From: Pseudomonas sp. S09G 359
GTDB taxonomy: Bacteria > Pseudomonadota > Gammaproteobacteria > Pseudomonadales > Pseudomonadaceae
DNA length: 64,000 nt
Reading direction: 5' to 3'
NCBI RefSeq assembly: GCF_002843605.1
Contig: NZ_CP025263.1
Coordinates: 5,671,501 to 5,735,500, forward strand
A program made the translations under genes and the position numbers. Below the pieces are notes generated by a model that was given only the letters and a program-made list of their open reading frames with translations, had not been told where the DNA came from and ran no database searches. Positions 28,603 to 37,861 of the stretch are shown here, one piece after another (positions within the stretch are counted from its first letter, which is position 1; the number at the start of each line of letters is the position of its first letter).

Positions 28603-29961
28603 TCAGCGCACGCCTTCAGCCCTCAGCGCCGCTGGTGTGTAGTCCGCCGCCTTGGCATTGAAGCCGAACACGAAGCTGCTCTTCTCCTCGTTCTTCATGC
28701 CCAGCGCGATGTAGCGCCCGGCGATGATGTCGTACAGGGTTTCCACGGTGTAGGCCGGGGTCTGGTGGTTGTAGTAGAACTGCGCATGGCCTTCGGCAAC
28801 GCGCCACAGCTGGCCACGGCCGTCGTAGTGATCCACCAGCGCGACCTGCCAGCTGTCTTCGTCGATGTACATGTGGCGCTTGGCATAGATGTGCCGTTCA
28901 CTCGGCTTGACCGTACCCACCACTTCCCACACGCGGTGCAGTTCATAGCGGGTGAGGTCCTGGTTGATGTGGCCGGCCTTGATGATGTCGTCGTACTTGA
29001 GCGTCGGCTGGTCCAGCTTGTAGCTGTTGTAAGGGATGTACATCTCCTTCTTGCCCACCAGCTTCCAGTCATAGCGGTCGGGGGCGCCGGAGAACATGTC
29101 GAAGTTGTCAGACGTACGCAGGCCGTCGGCGGCGGTACCCGGCCCGTCGTAGGCCACTTGCGGCGCACGACGCACGCGACGTTGGCCGGCGTTGTAGATC
29201 CAGGCCAGGCGCGGCTCCTTCACCTGGTCGAGGGTTTCATGCACCAGCAGCACGTTGCCCGCCAGGCGCGCCGGCGCCGTCACCGACTGTTTGAAGAAGG
29301 TCAGCACGTTGGCGGCCTTGGCCGGGTCCATGTCCGGGATCAGTTGCGGCACGGCCACTTCTTCCTCGAAACGGATCGGCGTATAGCTGCCGTTGGTCTG
29401 CGGGGTGGCCTGGGTGATGATGCGGCGCAGGTTGCCGCCGTGGTAACGGGTGATGTGGTTCCACAGCACTTCCACGCCGTTCTTTGGAATCGGGAACGCG
29501 TAGTAGCGGTTGCCGGTGAAGCCTTCCAGGCCATTGCCATCGTTGATCGGCTTGACGTTCAGCGCGCTGCGCTTGATCGACTCATAGATCTCCGGTGGCA
29601 GGTTGACCGTGCGGTGGGTTGGGTACACCGGAATCTTGTAGGTCTCGGGGTAGCGTTTGAACATCGCCACCTGGCCGTCAGAGAGTTTGTCCTTGTACTT
29701 GTCGACGGTGGCCGCGGTGATCACGAACAGCGGTTTTTCACTGGCGAACGGATCAGCCAGGAAGCCCTTGGCGTCCACCGCGCCAGCGTTTTTGGGGATG
29801 CCGCCGGTCCAGGCCGGGATCGAGCCGTCGGCGTTGCCGGCTTTTTCGGCGCCCACCGGGGTCAGGCTGGTGCCGAGCTTGGCCGCCTCTTCCGGCGACA
29901 CCGCCGCCATCACGTTGGCCGCCAACAGGCTGAGGGCCATCACCGCAATTATCTTACGCAT
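28603..29961 (-). CDS. DUF1329 outer-membrane lipoprotein-sorting-like protein
   Basis: 452 residues with a signal peptide (MRKIIAVMALSLLAANVMAA) and a mature start VSPEEAAKLG. The sequence matches the DUF1329 family (LolA-like fold, PAWTGGI and AGQRRVRRAP motifs). Such proteins are periplasmic and nearly always sit next to a DUF1302 gene, as here (26 bp downstream of it). They are thought to help move hydrophobic compounds across the envelope; the exact role is not known. Confidence 0.9.
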   Translation of the reverse strand: MRKIIAVMALSLLAANVMAAVSPEEAAKLGTSLTPVGAEKAGNADGSIPAWTGGIPKNAGAVDAKGFLADPFASEKPLFVITAATVDKYKDKLSDGQVAMFKRYPETYKIPVYPTHRTVNLPPEIYESIKRSALNVKPINDGNGLEGFTGNRYYAFPIPKNGVEVLWNHITRYHGGNLRRIITQATPQTNGSYTPIRFEEEVAVPQLIPDMDPAKAANVLTFFKQSVTAPARLAGNVLLVHETLDQVKEPRLAWIYNAGQRRVRRAPQVAYDGPGTAADGLRTSDNFDMFSGAPDRYDWKLVGKKEMYIPYNSYKLDQPTLKYDDIIKAGHINQDLTRYELHRVWEVVGTVKPSERHIYAKRHMYIDEDSWQVALVDHYDGRGQLWRVAEGHAQFYYNHQTPAYTVETLYDIIAGRYIALGMKNEEKSSFVFGFNAKAADYTPAALRAEGVR

Positions 29962-29987
29962 AGAGTCTTGTCCTTCTTTAAGACAGA

Positions 29988-31778
29988 TCAGAAGTTCGCG
30001 CCGACGCTGAGGGCGAGGAAGTCGCGGTCGGTCAAGGTGTTGTAGTCGCCACCAAAGAAGTCGGTGTAGCTCAGGCTGGCGGTGTAGGTGTTGCGGTAGT
30101 CGGCATCGACACCGAAGCTGATGGCTTTGGCGCCTTTGTTGAACAGACCGTTGGGACCGTAGCCGGCGACGTCGTGGGACCAGGACAGGTTGGGCTTGAG
30201 GTTGATCCCACCGATCACGTTGTTGTAGTCCAGGATCGCCCGCGCACGGTAGCCCCAGGACGTTGAGGTGACGAAACCGTCGGTATCACCCTGAAAGCCA
30301 TAGGCGCCGTACACCGAGTCGCGGCCATAACGCAGTTTGGATTTATCTTCCAGGCCAGCGACGTGCACGATGGCCGCCTCGCCCACCAGCGTCAGGCGTT
30401 CAGCACCCAGCACCTGGTCGAAGAACTGGGTCATGGTGCTCTGGACCTGAGTGATTTCCTTACGGCGGTAGCCTTTGTTGTCGTCACCGAAGTTGCTGCG
30501 GATGGGTGAGGCCAGTTGGCCGGCAACCGGGTTGATCAGGGCTAGAGTCAGGTCGGTGGTGTTCAGTTGAACCGGGGCATTGGGCCGGTAGCTGATCTCA
30601 CCGGTCCACGCCGTGCCGGTGGGCAGGGTGGTGGAGAAGCTGGCGCCGAACAGGCGGATATCTTCCGGGTAATCGAGGTAGTACTGGCCACGCCCAAGCA
30701 TCAGGCTCTGGACCAAGCCTGCGCCGGAACCGGGAGCGAGGCCGTTGGCGGCACCTGCAATGCCGCCGAGAGTGGCCAGGCTGGTGTTGTTGGTGATGGT
30801 GCCTACCGTAGGCGTGCGGCTGTGGTAGTTCATGAAGTACAGGCCGTACTCAGTGTCATCCCCCAGCCAACGCAGGGCCGCCCCGAACTGGCCGGAGTCG
30901 CGGGCGTCACGGTCGCCGGCACGGCGCACGATCACCCCTTCATTGGTCACGCCGAACCCTTGGCCAAATGCCGCCGCCACCGGTTGCAACGGTGCAATCG
31001 CCGGGTTCCCGACGGTGTAGTTGTTGGTGCAGCCATCCGCCGCCACGTCGCCACCGAAAAAGGTGCCGCAGTTATCCAGCACGGTCTGGTCCCACTCCAG
31101 CTGGTAGAAGCCTTCCACGGTCAGTTGGTTGGTGAGAGCCTGGGAGGCAAACAGCATGTTTACCGGAATCAGCCCTTCCTTGATCTCTGCACCCGGGCGG
31201 CGGAACGCCGACACGTCGATGGGGTTGATGCTGTTGATCGAGTTGCCGATGAAGGTACTTTCCCCCCAACTGACCACTTGTTTACCGGCCCGCACGGTAC
31301 CGGGCAGGTCGCCCAATGAGTAGTTGTGATAGACGAAGGCATCGAGGATCTGCGCGCCGCTGGATTTGGCGCCTTCCTTGCGGTTGTGATTGCTGATCTG
31401 CTTGAACTCACGGTCTTCGTCCTGCAGTTCGAAGTCGTACCAGTACTTGCCACGCACAAACACGCCGGTGTCGCCGTACTTCAATTCGAGGTCGTGCAGG
31501 CCCTTGAAGATCTTGGAGAAGGTTTCGCCTTTCTTGAAGTTCAGGCGCCCGTCATCGCCGGTGGATGCCTGCCCGGTACCGCCGTTGACGGTGCCCACCA
31601 GCTTTTTATCAACATCGCGCATGCCCCAGCTCGCGCCCACCGACAGCGAGGAATCGAATTGCCCTTCGATCTCGCCAATGTTGAATGAAACAGCCTGTGC
31701 CTGAGCACAGCATCCCAGTGCAACCGCAGCGGCCAGCGCCTGTGGCCTGAAGATGGCGCGCATTGTTGTTCTTGTCAT
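29988..31778 (-). CDS. DUF1302 outer-membrane beta-barrel-like protein
   Basis: 596 residues from the ATG at 31778 (MTRTTMRAIF), with a signal peptide ending AQAQAVSF. The mature protein is rich in alternating aromatic/Gly beta strands and ends in a C-terminal aromatic residue (SVGANF), as in outer-membrane barrels. This fits the DUF1302 family, paired with DUF1329. A role in uptake or export of a hydrophobic compound is inferred from this pairing and from the enzymes downstream. Confidence 0.9.
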   Translation of the reverse strand: MTRTTMRAIFRPQALAAAVALGCCAQAQAVSFNIGEIEGQFDSSLSVGASWGMRDVDKKLVGTVNGGTGQASTGDDGRLNFKKGETFSKIFKGLHDLELKYGDTGVFVRGKYWYDFELQDEDREFKQISNHNRKEGAKSSGAQILDAFVYHNYSLGDLPGTVRAGKQVVSWGESTFIGNSINSINPIDVSAFRRPGAEIKEGLIPVNMLFASQALTNQLTVEGFYQLEWDQTVLDNCGTFFGGDVAADGCTNNYTVGNPAIAPLQPVAAAFGQGFGVTNEGVIVRRAGDRDARDSGQFGAALRWLGDDTEYGLYFMNYHSRTPTVGTITNNTSLATLGGIAGAANGLAPGSGAGLVQSLMLGRGQYYLDYPEDIRLFGASFSTTLPTGTAWTGEISYRPNAPVQLNTTDLTLALINPVAGQLASPIRSNFGDDNKGYRRKEITQVQSTMTQFFDQVLGAERLTLVGEAAIVHVAGLEDKSKLRYGRDSVYGAYGFQGDTDGFVTSTSWGYRARAILDYNNVIGGINLKPNLSWSHDVAGYGPNGLFNKGAKAISFGVDADYRNTYTASLSYTDFFGGDYNTLTDRDFLALSVGANF

Positions 31779-32170
31779 GCGTCTTCCCCGGTGAGTGACA
31801 GAAGGCCCCACCCTACTGCCGCCTGCCAGGAGCGATAAGCGCACCAAGGAGGGATTCGTGTTGTCGCTCGAAAGGATTACCAGGCGCTCTGGCCTGGGTC
31901 TGGGCGGACCCATGAATTGGGTGGATGGCGGGTTATCAGGAGGATGGATGACGCGCTTCGAAACTGTTGCACTATCGGTAACAGTCCTTGTCTTTAAGTG
32001 CTATTACTCATCTTGTTACAAGCGGCTATTCTTACCGGGCTTTCAGGGCCAACGGCCCGCTTCCGCAACGCGAAGAAAAGCCAGATTCAGATGGATTGAT
32101 GCTTTTTTTCAATCTGTTACCGGTGTTCACTGACGTTGATCTGTCGCTCCTTGATTTAACGTCTTACTTC
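31779..32170. other. gap upstream of DUF1302; possible small transcript
   Basis: About 390 bp between the DUF1302 start and the SDR end. A plus-strand frame begins at a GTG (31858) after AAGGAGG, has a second in-frame ATG at 31948 after AGGAGG, and stops at 32133 (91 or 61 codons). Its third positions are not GC-rich, so it is unlike the neighbouring genes. A strong plus-strand terminator follows at 32171, implying a short transcript here. Confidence 0.35.
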
Positions 32171-32199
32171 AGCCGCTGCCTTTGCAGCGGCTTTTTTTT
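32171..32199 (+). terminator. rho-independent terminator facing right
   Basis: Perfect stem AGCCGCTGC / GCAGCGGCT with loop CTTT followed by T8. The T run is on the plus strand, yet no accepted plus-strand gene lies upstream, so it must end an unannotated transcript. Confidence 0.85.
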
Positions 32200-32207
32200 G
32201 CCTGAAA

Positions 32208-32236
32208 TAAAACGGGGCGCCATCAGCGCCCCGTGG
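32208..32236 (-). terminator. rho-independent terminator after the SDR gene
   Basis: Stem CGGGGCGC / GCGCCCCG with loop around TGATG, followed on the minus strand by TTTTATTT, 25 bp after the SDR stop. Confidence 0.8.
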
Positions 32237-32260
32237 GATTCAGTCTTTTTCAGGTAACGA

Positions 32261-33172
32261 TCACAGGCTGTATTTCTGCAAATTGGCCATCATCTCTTTC
32301 AGGGCCTCAATATTGTCCCTGGGGTGCGAGGCGCCTTCGAAGTCGCAGATCTGCGCCCAGTGCGCCGCCACATCGTCGGGCGAGAAACCGGCATCAGGAT
32401 CGAACCCCATGCCCAGGCTTTGCTCCCAGCGGGTCTTGCCGACCCAGCCGCCGCCCACCTCGAACAGCCCGGCAGTTTCCTGGCAAGCCGCGCTTCCCAG
32501 GTACACCACCAACGGGCTGACCAGTTCCGGCTTGAGGCGCTCGAACACTTGCGGCGGGATCAGGCCTTCGGTCATACGCGTGCCGCCGGTGGGGGCGATG
32601 GCGTTGACCAGAATGTTGTTCTTGCGCCCTTCCAGGGCCAGGGTGCGGGTCAGGCCATAGAGCCCTAGCTTGGCCATGCCGTAGTTGGACTGGCCGAAGT
32701 TGCCGTAGATACCCGAGGTGGACGCGGTGAAAATCACCCGGCCATAGCCTTGCTCACGCAGGTGCGGCCAGGCGGCGCGGGTAACTTTGTAGGCCCCTTC
32801 GACATGCACCCGGTAAACCAGGTCCCAGTCGCTGTCGTCCATTTTGTGAAAGGTCTTGTCGCGCAGGATGCCGGCGTTGTTGACCACCACGTCGATGCGG
32901 CCAAAGGCGTCGAGGGCGTTCTGCACGATCTTGTCACCTTCGGTGACAGAGTCATGGTTGGCTTCGGCGATACCGCCCGCTGCGCGAATCTCGGCCACGA
33001 CCCGGTCGGCGGCCGAGGCATTGGCGCCCTCGCCCTGGGTGGAACCCCCCAGATCATTGACCAGCACCTTGGCCCCGTGGCGGGCGAACAACAGTGCATG
33101 GGCGCGGCCCAACCCGCCGCCGGCACCGGTGACGATCACGACCTTATCCTGGAACTGCACTGACTCACTCAT
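32261..33172 (-). CDS. SDR dehydrogenase, MFE-2/hydroxyacyl-CoA type
   Basis: 303 residues with cofactor motif VTGAGGGLGRAHALLFARHGAKVLVND, active-site TASTSGIYGNFGQSNYGMAKLGL (Ser, Tyr-x3-Lys) and a C-terminal extension. The long VND-GG loop is typical of the dehydrogenase domain of multifunctional enzyme 2, which oxidises 3-hydroxyacyl-CoA or 17-beta-hydroxysteroids. It is a plausible catabolic enzyme for the hydrophobic substrate implied by the DUF1302/DUF1329 genes. The start at 33172 follows a GGAG-like site. Confidence 0.9.
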   Translation of the reverse strand: MSESVQFQDKVVIVTGAGGGLGRAHALLFARHGAKVLVNDLGGSTQGEGANASAADRVVAEIRAAGGIAEANHDSVTEGDKIVQNALDAFGRIDVVVNNAGILRDKTFHKMDDSDWDLVYRVHVEGAYKVTRAAWPHLREQGYGRVIFTASTSGIYGNFGQSNYGMAKLGLYGLTRTLALEGRKNNILVNAIAPTGGTRMTEGLIPPQVFERLKPELVSPLVVYLGSAACQETAGLFEVGGGWVGKTRWEQSLGMGFDPDAGFSPDDVAAHWAQICDFEGASHPRDNIEALKEMMANLQKYSL

Positions 33173-33303
33173 ACCGAACTCCAATGGCGACAATGGGAAT
33201 GGCTTGAGTGTCAGGCACGGGGCCCTTGGTCACAATAAAGTCAGCAAGGGCTGAATGGTGCTCGATAAGGCAGGGGGATGATGCCGGGCCGACGCAGGTT
33301 CCA

Positions 33304-33395
33304 GTGTGGGAAGAGGCTTGCTCCCGATCGCGGTGTATCAGTTAATGAATACTTGGCTGGCACACCGCTATCGGGGGCAAGCGCCCTCCCACATT
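33304..33395. repeat. REP doublet, diverged left arm
   Basis: The left arm is degenerate (GTGGGAAGAGGCTTGCTCCC); the right arm is close to the TCGGGGGCAAGC type. It separates the SDR and hydrolase genes. Confidence 0.75.
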
Positions 33396-33407
33396 GGAAC
33401 TGCGGTG

Positions 33408-34310
33408 TCAGGAGTAGGCCAAGCGACGCGCCACCTGCCCCACCTGATCGCGAAACGCCAGGTAGTGCTTGAGCACCTGCACCGGCGCCTCGATCTGCGG
33501 GTAATGGCCGATATCGGCCAGCAGCACCGTGTCGGCGTGGGGCACCAATTGGTGGTAACGCTCGACCATATGCACGCCGGAGATCGGGTCTACCTCGCCG
33601 TCGATGACGCGCAACGGCACTTCGCCACGCTGCATCGCATCCACCCAACGCTCACGCAGGCGCCGGCGCTGAGGAATGTAGGCGATCAGTTTGTGCAGGA
33701 TACGCGTACCGTCGTTGCATTCGATCAGGCTCCAGAAGTCATCCAGCGCGCTTTCGCTGGGGCGAGTATTGGGGCCGAAAATCTGGCTGAAGCTGTTGGC
33801 CAAGGCGTTGCGCCCGAAGGCGCGGCCGATCATCCAGCCAAGCGGGCTGAGCAAGAGTTTTTGTACCAGCGCCGGGCGGTGGGTCTCGGGAAACAGCCCA
33901 CCGTTGAGAAACACGCAGCTGGCCATTGTGAACCGGCCTTCATAGTGGCGGGCCAACAGTTCCTGGGCGACGCTGTCACCGTAGTCATGGGCCAGCACAT
34001 GCACCGGCTGCTCCACACGCAGGTGTTCGAGCAACGCCTGTTGCAGGTCGGCTTGCTCCAGCAGGCAGTAGCCATGGTCCAGCGGCTTGGCCGATTCGCC
34101 AAAGCCGAGCATGTCGCAGGCGATCACCAGGTTACGCTGGGCCAGGGGTTGCCAGAGGTAATGCCAGTCCCAGCTGGCAGTGGGGAAGCCATGGATCAGC
34201 AGCAACGGTTCGCCCTGCCCCGCCACCCAGTAACGGATCGCACGGCCACGAAAGACGAACTCCTGACTGCGCTTGCGCCAGGCTCTAAGCGGGATCTCGG
34301 CGAGTGGCAT
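33408..34310 (-). CDS. alpha/beta hydrolase with Asp nucleophile
   Basis: 300 residues. The oxyanion-hole motif is LLIHGFPTASWDWHYL, the nucleophile elbow is LAHDYGDSVAQ (Asp in place of Ser), and LADIGHYPQIEAP carries the catalytic His. An Asp nucleophile is the mark of epoxide hydrolases and haloalkane dehalogenases rather than esterases. The ATG overlaps the stop of the upstream aldolase-like gene by one base, so they are co-translated. Confidence 0.88.
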   Translation of the reverse strand: MPLAEIPLRAWRKRSQEFVFRGRAIRYWVAGQGEPLLLIHGFPTASWDWHYLWQPLAQRNLVIACDMLGFGESAKPLDHGYCLLEQADLQQALLEHLRVEQPVHVLAHDYGDSVAQELLARHYEGRFTMASCVFLNGGLFPETHRPALVQKLLLSPLGWMIGRAFGRNALANSFSQIFGPNTRPSESALDDFWSLIECNDGTRILHKLIAYIPQRRRLRERWVDAMQRGEVPLRVIDGEVDPISGVHMVERYHQLVPHADTVLLADIGHYPQIEAPVQVLKHYLAFRDQVGQVARRLAYS

Positions 34311-35092
34311 CAGCTTTTATACCCAGGGTCTTGGCTGTCCAATTTACGCAGCAACGCCGGCCAGGCCAGCGCGCCCCCCATACCTTGTGCACTCTTTGTG
34401 ACAGTCGCCACCATGGCTTTGGCGCCGGCAAGAATCTGCGCGCCGATGGGGATCAGTTCAGCGCCGCCGTTTTGCGCCAGCACCTGGATATCGCAGGCGC
34501 GCTGGAAAGTGAACATCATCAGGAAGGTGTCGGCGATGGTACTCGCGCAGGTGAGCAGGCCGTGGTTGTGCAGCATCAGGAAATGCTTGTCGCCCAGGTC
34601 GGCCTGCAGGCGGGCCTTTTCTTCGTGGTTCAGCGCCACGCCTTCGTAGGCGTGATAGGCCAGGCTCGACAGCACGAAGATCGATTGCTGGCTGATCGGC
34701 AGCACGCCCTGCTTCTGCGCTGCCACCGCGACACCGGAGGCGGTATGCGTGTGCAGCACGCAGGTCACGTCGTGGCGCACCTCGTGGATGGCGCTGTGGA
34801 TGGTGTAGCCCGCCGGGTTGATCTCGTAGGGGCTGTCCATCAGCTTGTTGCCGGCCTGGTCGACCTTGACCAGGCTCGACGCGGTGATCTCGTGGAACAT
34901 CAGCCCGTACGGGTTGATCAGGAAATCATCGGTGCCCGGTACCTTGGCCGAGATGTGGGTGAAGATCAGGTCATCCCAACCATGCAACGCCACCAGGCGA
35001 TAGCAGGCCGCCAGGTCCACACGGGCTTGCCACTCGGCAGCGCTGACCTGGTCTTTGACATTCTGTGGCGATAGAACGGGGGCTAGGCTCAC
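34310..35092 (-). CDS. class II aldolase/adducin-family protein
   Basis: 260 residues. Zinc-binding His residues appear in CVLHTHTASGVAVAAQK and HNHGLLTCAS, with GWDDLIFTHISAKVPG near the start (residues ~38-55). The family includes fuculose-phosphate aldolases and decarboxylases of hydrophobic acids; the substrate is unknown. It is the first gene of a probable operon with the hydrolase, possibly extending to the SDR. Confidence 0.88.
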   Translation of the reverse strand: MSLAPVLSPQNVKDQVSAAEWQARVDLAACYRLVALHGWDDLIFTHISAKVPGTDDFLINPYGLMFHEITASSLVKVDQAGNKLMDSPYEINPAGYTIHSAIHEVRHDVTCVLHTHTASGVAVAAQKQGVLPISQQSIFVLSSLAYHAYEGVALNHEEKARLQADLGDKHFLMLHNHGLLTCASTIADTFLMMFTFQRACDIQVLAQNGGAELIPIGAQILAGAKAMVATVTKSAQGMGGALAWPALLRKLDSQDPGYKS

Positions 35093-35240
35093 GGTAAGGA
35101 CCTCCTTGGCGCACTTGTTATTATTTTTTGAGTGATGGGCCAGTCTAGTCAGACACCCAGGCCCAAGGAGTTGCCTTGGCAGCCAGCTTGATGACCGAAC
35201 GAGTCAGCAGTGAGAATAGTTGAAATTTGCTCCAGCAGCG

Positions 35241-35927
35241 TCAGAGAAGCGCCGCCAATAAAGGCACCGCGAACAGGTTAAGCAGGCCCGTCAAGACCAT
35301 CACCAGGCCGGCCACCGAGCCCTCTTCACCGCCCACTTCATGGGCCCGGCTCACACCCGCGCCGTGGGCGCCCACGCCAAATAACGCGCCGCGCGCCAGG
35401 GGCGTGCGCAGGGGCAGCCACTTGAGCAGCACGCCGCCGAGCATCGCACCAAACACACCGGTGAACATCACGAAAACGGCCGTGAGTTCCGGCACGCCGC
35501 CGAGGTCGGACGACACCGGCATGGCGAACGGCGTGGTGATCGAGCGCGGCACCAGCGACAGGGTCACCGAACTGTCCAGCGCCAGCGCCTTGGCCAACCC
35601 GAACGAGGTAGCGATGGACGCCGCGCTGCCCGCCACCATGCCCAGCAGCAACGCCGACCAGTGTCGCGCCAGCAAGCGACGCTGCTGCCAGATAGGAATG
35701 GCAAACGCCACGGTGACCGGGCCCAGCACCAGCATCAGCCAGTGGGTGTCGGCGGCATATTCGGCGTAGGCCGTGTTCAGCGGCACGGCCACCGCCAGTA
35801 GCAGCACCGGCACCAGAATCAGCGGTGACAGCAGGTAGCGCCCGCTGCGGCGATAGATCCAGCGGCTGAAGATATAGGCGCCCAGGGTCAGGGCCAGCCA
35901 GAACACCGGCATCAGCTCAAGCTTCAT
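35241..35927 (-). CDS. LrgB/CidB-family membrane protein
   Basis: 228 residues with seven or more hydrophobic helices and the LrgB-family signature (LVPRSITTPFAMPVSSDLGG, GALFGVGAHGAGVSRA). CidB/LrgB proteins act with CidA/LrgA in membrane permeability, cell lysis or export of fermentation products. It overlaps the partner gene by 11 bp. Confidence 0.92.
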   Translation of the reverse strand: MKLELMPVFWLALTLGAYIFSRWIYRRSGRYLLSPLILVPVLLLAVAVPLNTAYAEYAADTHWLMLVLGPVTVAFAIPIWQQRRLLARHWSALLLGMVAGSAASIATSFGLAKALALDSSVTLSLVPRSITTPFAMPVSSDLGGVPELTAVFVMFTGVFGAMLGGVLLKWLPLRTPLARGALFGVGAHGAGVSRAHEVGGEEGSVAGLVMVLTGLLNLFAVPLLAALL

Positions 35928-36288
35928 GGCGCAGCCTCCAGCGGCACACCAGTTCGACAGTGAAGGCCGTGACCAGCATCACTGCCAGCGTGCTGACCGC
36001 GATCACCAGCAGGATGCGCCAGCCGTCGTTACGCAGCAGGCCGCCGTAGTCCAGCAGGCTCATCAGCGCAGGAATAAAGAACAACAGCATCTCGGCCATC
36101 AACACCCCGGCGCCCAATTGCAAGGCGGCCGGTTTGACCAGGCCCGTAGCGAAGGTGGCGAGCAACAAGCCGAGGCCGACGACACCGCCGGGAATTGGCC
36201 ACGCGAACCAGACGGCCAGTTGGGTACCCAGCAGGTAGATGGCCAGCAATACAACCAGTTCGATCAACACACGGGTGAAACGCTTCAT
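35917..36288 (-). CDS. CidA/LrgA-family holin-like protein
   Basis: 123 residues, four membrane helices, with IPGGVVGLGLLL and MLLFFIPALMSLLDYGGLL typical of CidA/LrgA. It is the partner of the downstream LrgB-like protein, with an 11-bp overlap. The ATG at 36288 gives a full-length family member. A LysR regulator is transcribed divergently 112 bp away, as in cid operons. Confidence 0.92.
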   Translation of the reverse strand: MKRFTRVLIELVVLLAIYLLGTQLAVWFAWPIPGGVVGLGLLLATFATGLVKPAALQLGAGVLMAEMLLFFIPALMSLLDYGGLLRNDGWRILLVIAVSTLAVMLVTAFTVELVCRWRLRHEA

Positions 36289-36399
36289 GGGCTTTGGGTC
36301 CTCGCAGGCGCTCAGTTTAAAGAGCGACCTTCCATCCCCACAGCGAATTGTTAGACTGCCAGCTATTCCGCTTTGGAATAGTGAGCATGAGATTCGCCG

Positions 36400-37296
36400 A
36401 TGGAATTCAAACAGCTGCGCAGCTTTGTCGAAGTGGTCCACCGGGGTGGTTTTACCCAGGCCGGTAAAACCCTGCACATCAGCCAATCCGCCGTCAGCAA
36501 GCAGGTCGCGCAACTGGAGCAAAGCCTCGGCACGCCACTGCTCGACCGCATCGGTTCGCAGATCCGCCTGACCGCCACCGGCCAGGTGGTGCTGCAACGC
36601 GCCGAAGCCATGCTACGCCTGCAAGCCGAGCTGCTCAGTGAGCTGGACGATATGCACCAACTCACCCGCGGCGAGTTGCGCCTGGGCTTGCCGCTGCTGG
36701 CAGGCGATACGCTGTTCGCCAGCCTGTTTGCCGAATACCGCCGGCGCTATCCGAACGTCACCATTCAGTTGCTGGAGGGCGGCAGCCGCAATATCGAACA
36801 GGCGATCCTCAGCGGTGAGCTGGAAGTGGGCGGCAGCTTGAAACCCAGCGATCCGGCGTTTGCCTGGCAGGCCTTTTGCGATGAGCCGCTGGATGCGCTG
36901 CTGCCGATCGATCACCCACTGGCGGAAAACGCCCAGGTACGCCTGGAGGAATTGGCCGACACACCGTTCCTGATGTACCAACGCAGCTTCGTACTCAACG
37001 ACCGGCTGATGCAGGCGTGTCAGCAATTAGGCTTTACGCCGAAGGAAATCGGCCGCAGCGGCCAGGCGGATTTCCTCGCCGCGCTGGTCGCCGCTGGCCA
37101 GGGCGTGGTGCTGCTGCCCAGCGTGGTCGCCCGTGGGCTGGTGCGGCCGGGGGTGGTGCGCCTCACGCTCAAGGCGCCCGACTACCTGCGCTGGGACATT
37201 GCGTTTATCTGGCGTGAAGGCGCCTACCTGTCAAAAGCCGCGCAGGCCTGGCTGGCGCTGCTGCGCGAGTGTCCGGTCAAGCGCGCAGTGCAGTAA
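36400..37296 (+). CDS. LysR-family transcriptional regulator
   Basis: 298 residues. The N-terminal winged helix is MEFKQLRSFVEVVHRGGF, TLHISQSAVSKQVAQLEQSLG; a co-inducer-binding domain follows. It is divergent from the cidA/cidB-like pair, so by analogy with CidR it probably controls them; the sequence does not prove this. Its last 20 bp overlap the end of the convergent flavodoxin gene. Confidence 0.92.
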   Translation: MEFKQLRSFVEVVHRGGFTQAGKTLHISQSAVSKQVAQLEQSLGTPLLDRIGSQIRLTATGQVVLQRAEAMLRLQAELLSELDDMHQLTRGELRLGLPLLAGDTLFASLFAEYRRRYPNVTIQLLEGGSRNIEQAILSGELEVGGSLKPSDPAFAWQAFCDEPLDALLPIDHPLAENAQVRLEELADTPFLMYQRSFVLNDRLMQACQQLGFTPKEIGRSGQADFLAALVAAGQGVVLLPSVVARGLVRPGVVRLTLKAPDYLRWDIAFIWREGAYLSKAAQAWLALLRECPVKRAVQ

Positions 37297-37732
37297 CCAG
37301 CTCGGCCAGCCAGGGTTCGGCGTCGGCTTCAGGGGTCACACTTTCGCTGGCGTCCAGGCGCAGCATCGGCAGCACTTCGCGCACGCCCAGCTCGCCGAAC
37401 AGCTCGCGCATTTGTTCGCCGCCGCCGCAGAAAGTATCGCCGTAGCTGGCGTCGCCCAGGCCGATCACCGCGCCGGGCAGGCCGCGCCAGGCGCCGGGCA
37501 GCACGTCGCGAATGGCCGAATAAAGCGGCTGCAGGTTGTCGGGCAACTCACCCATGCCAGTGGTGGAGGTCACCGCCAGGAAGGCCTCGGGGGCGAAGGC
37601 CTGCACGTCTGCCAGAGTGGCGCGTGGGTTGTACCAGGCTTCAAAACCGGCCGCGTTGAGGATGCCGGCAGCGTGGCGGGCGACTTCTTCAGCCGTGCCG
37701 TACACCGAGCCGGAAAGGATGGCGACTTTCAT
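37277..37732 (-). CDS. flavodoxin-domain protein (MioC-like)
   Basis: 151 residues. The FMN phosphate loop is ILSGSVYGTAEEVARHA near the N-terminus; TSTTGMGELPDNL and VIGLGDASYGDTFCGGG supply the isoalloxazine-contacting loops. It is a single-domain electron-transfer flavoprotein of the MioC/flavodoxin type; the partner is unknown. The second ATG (37732) of an MM start is used. Confidence 0.88.
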   Translation of the reverse strand: MKVAILSGSVYGTAEEVARHAAGILNAAGFEAWYNPRATLADVQAFAPEAFLAVTSTTGMGELPDNLQPLYSAIRDVLPGAWRGLPGAVIGLGDASYGDTFCGGGEQMRELFGELGVREVLPMLRLDASESVTPEADAEPWLAELVTALRA

Positions 37733-37861
37733 CAATCTGATCCTGTAGTTGAGCGAAAGCCTGGGATATTAGCAGCTGCGGCAAATATTTCGGCGCGTGC
37801 CGTGCAACATTCAGGGCATGTCATACACTGGCAGCTCCAATAACAAGCCATGGACCGCTCG

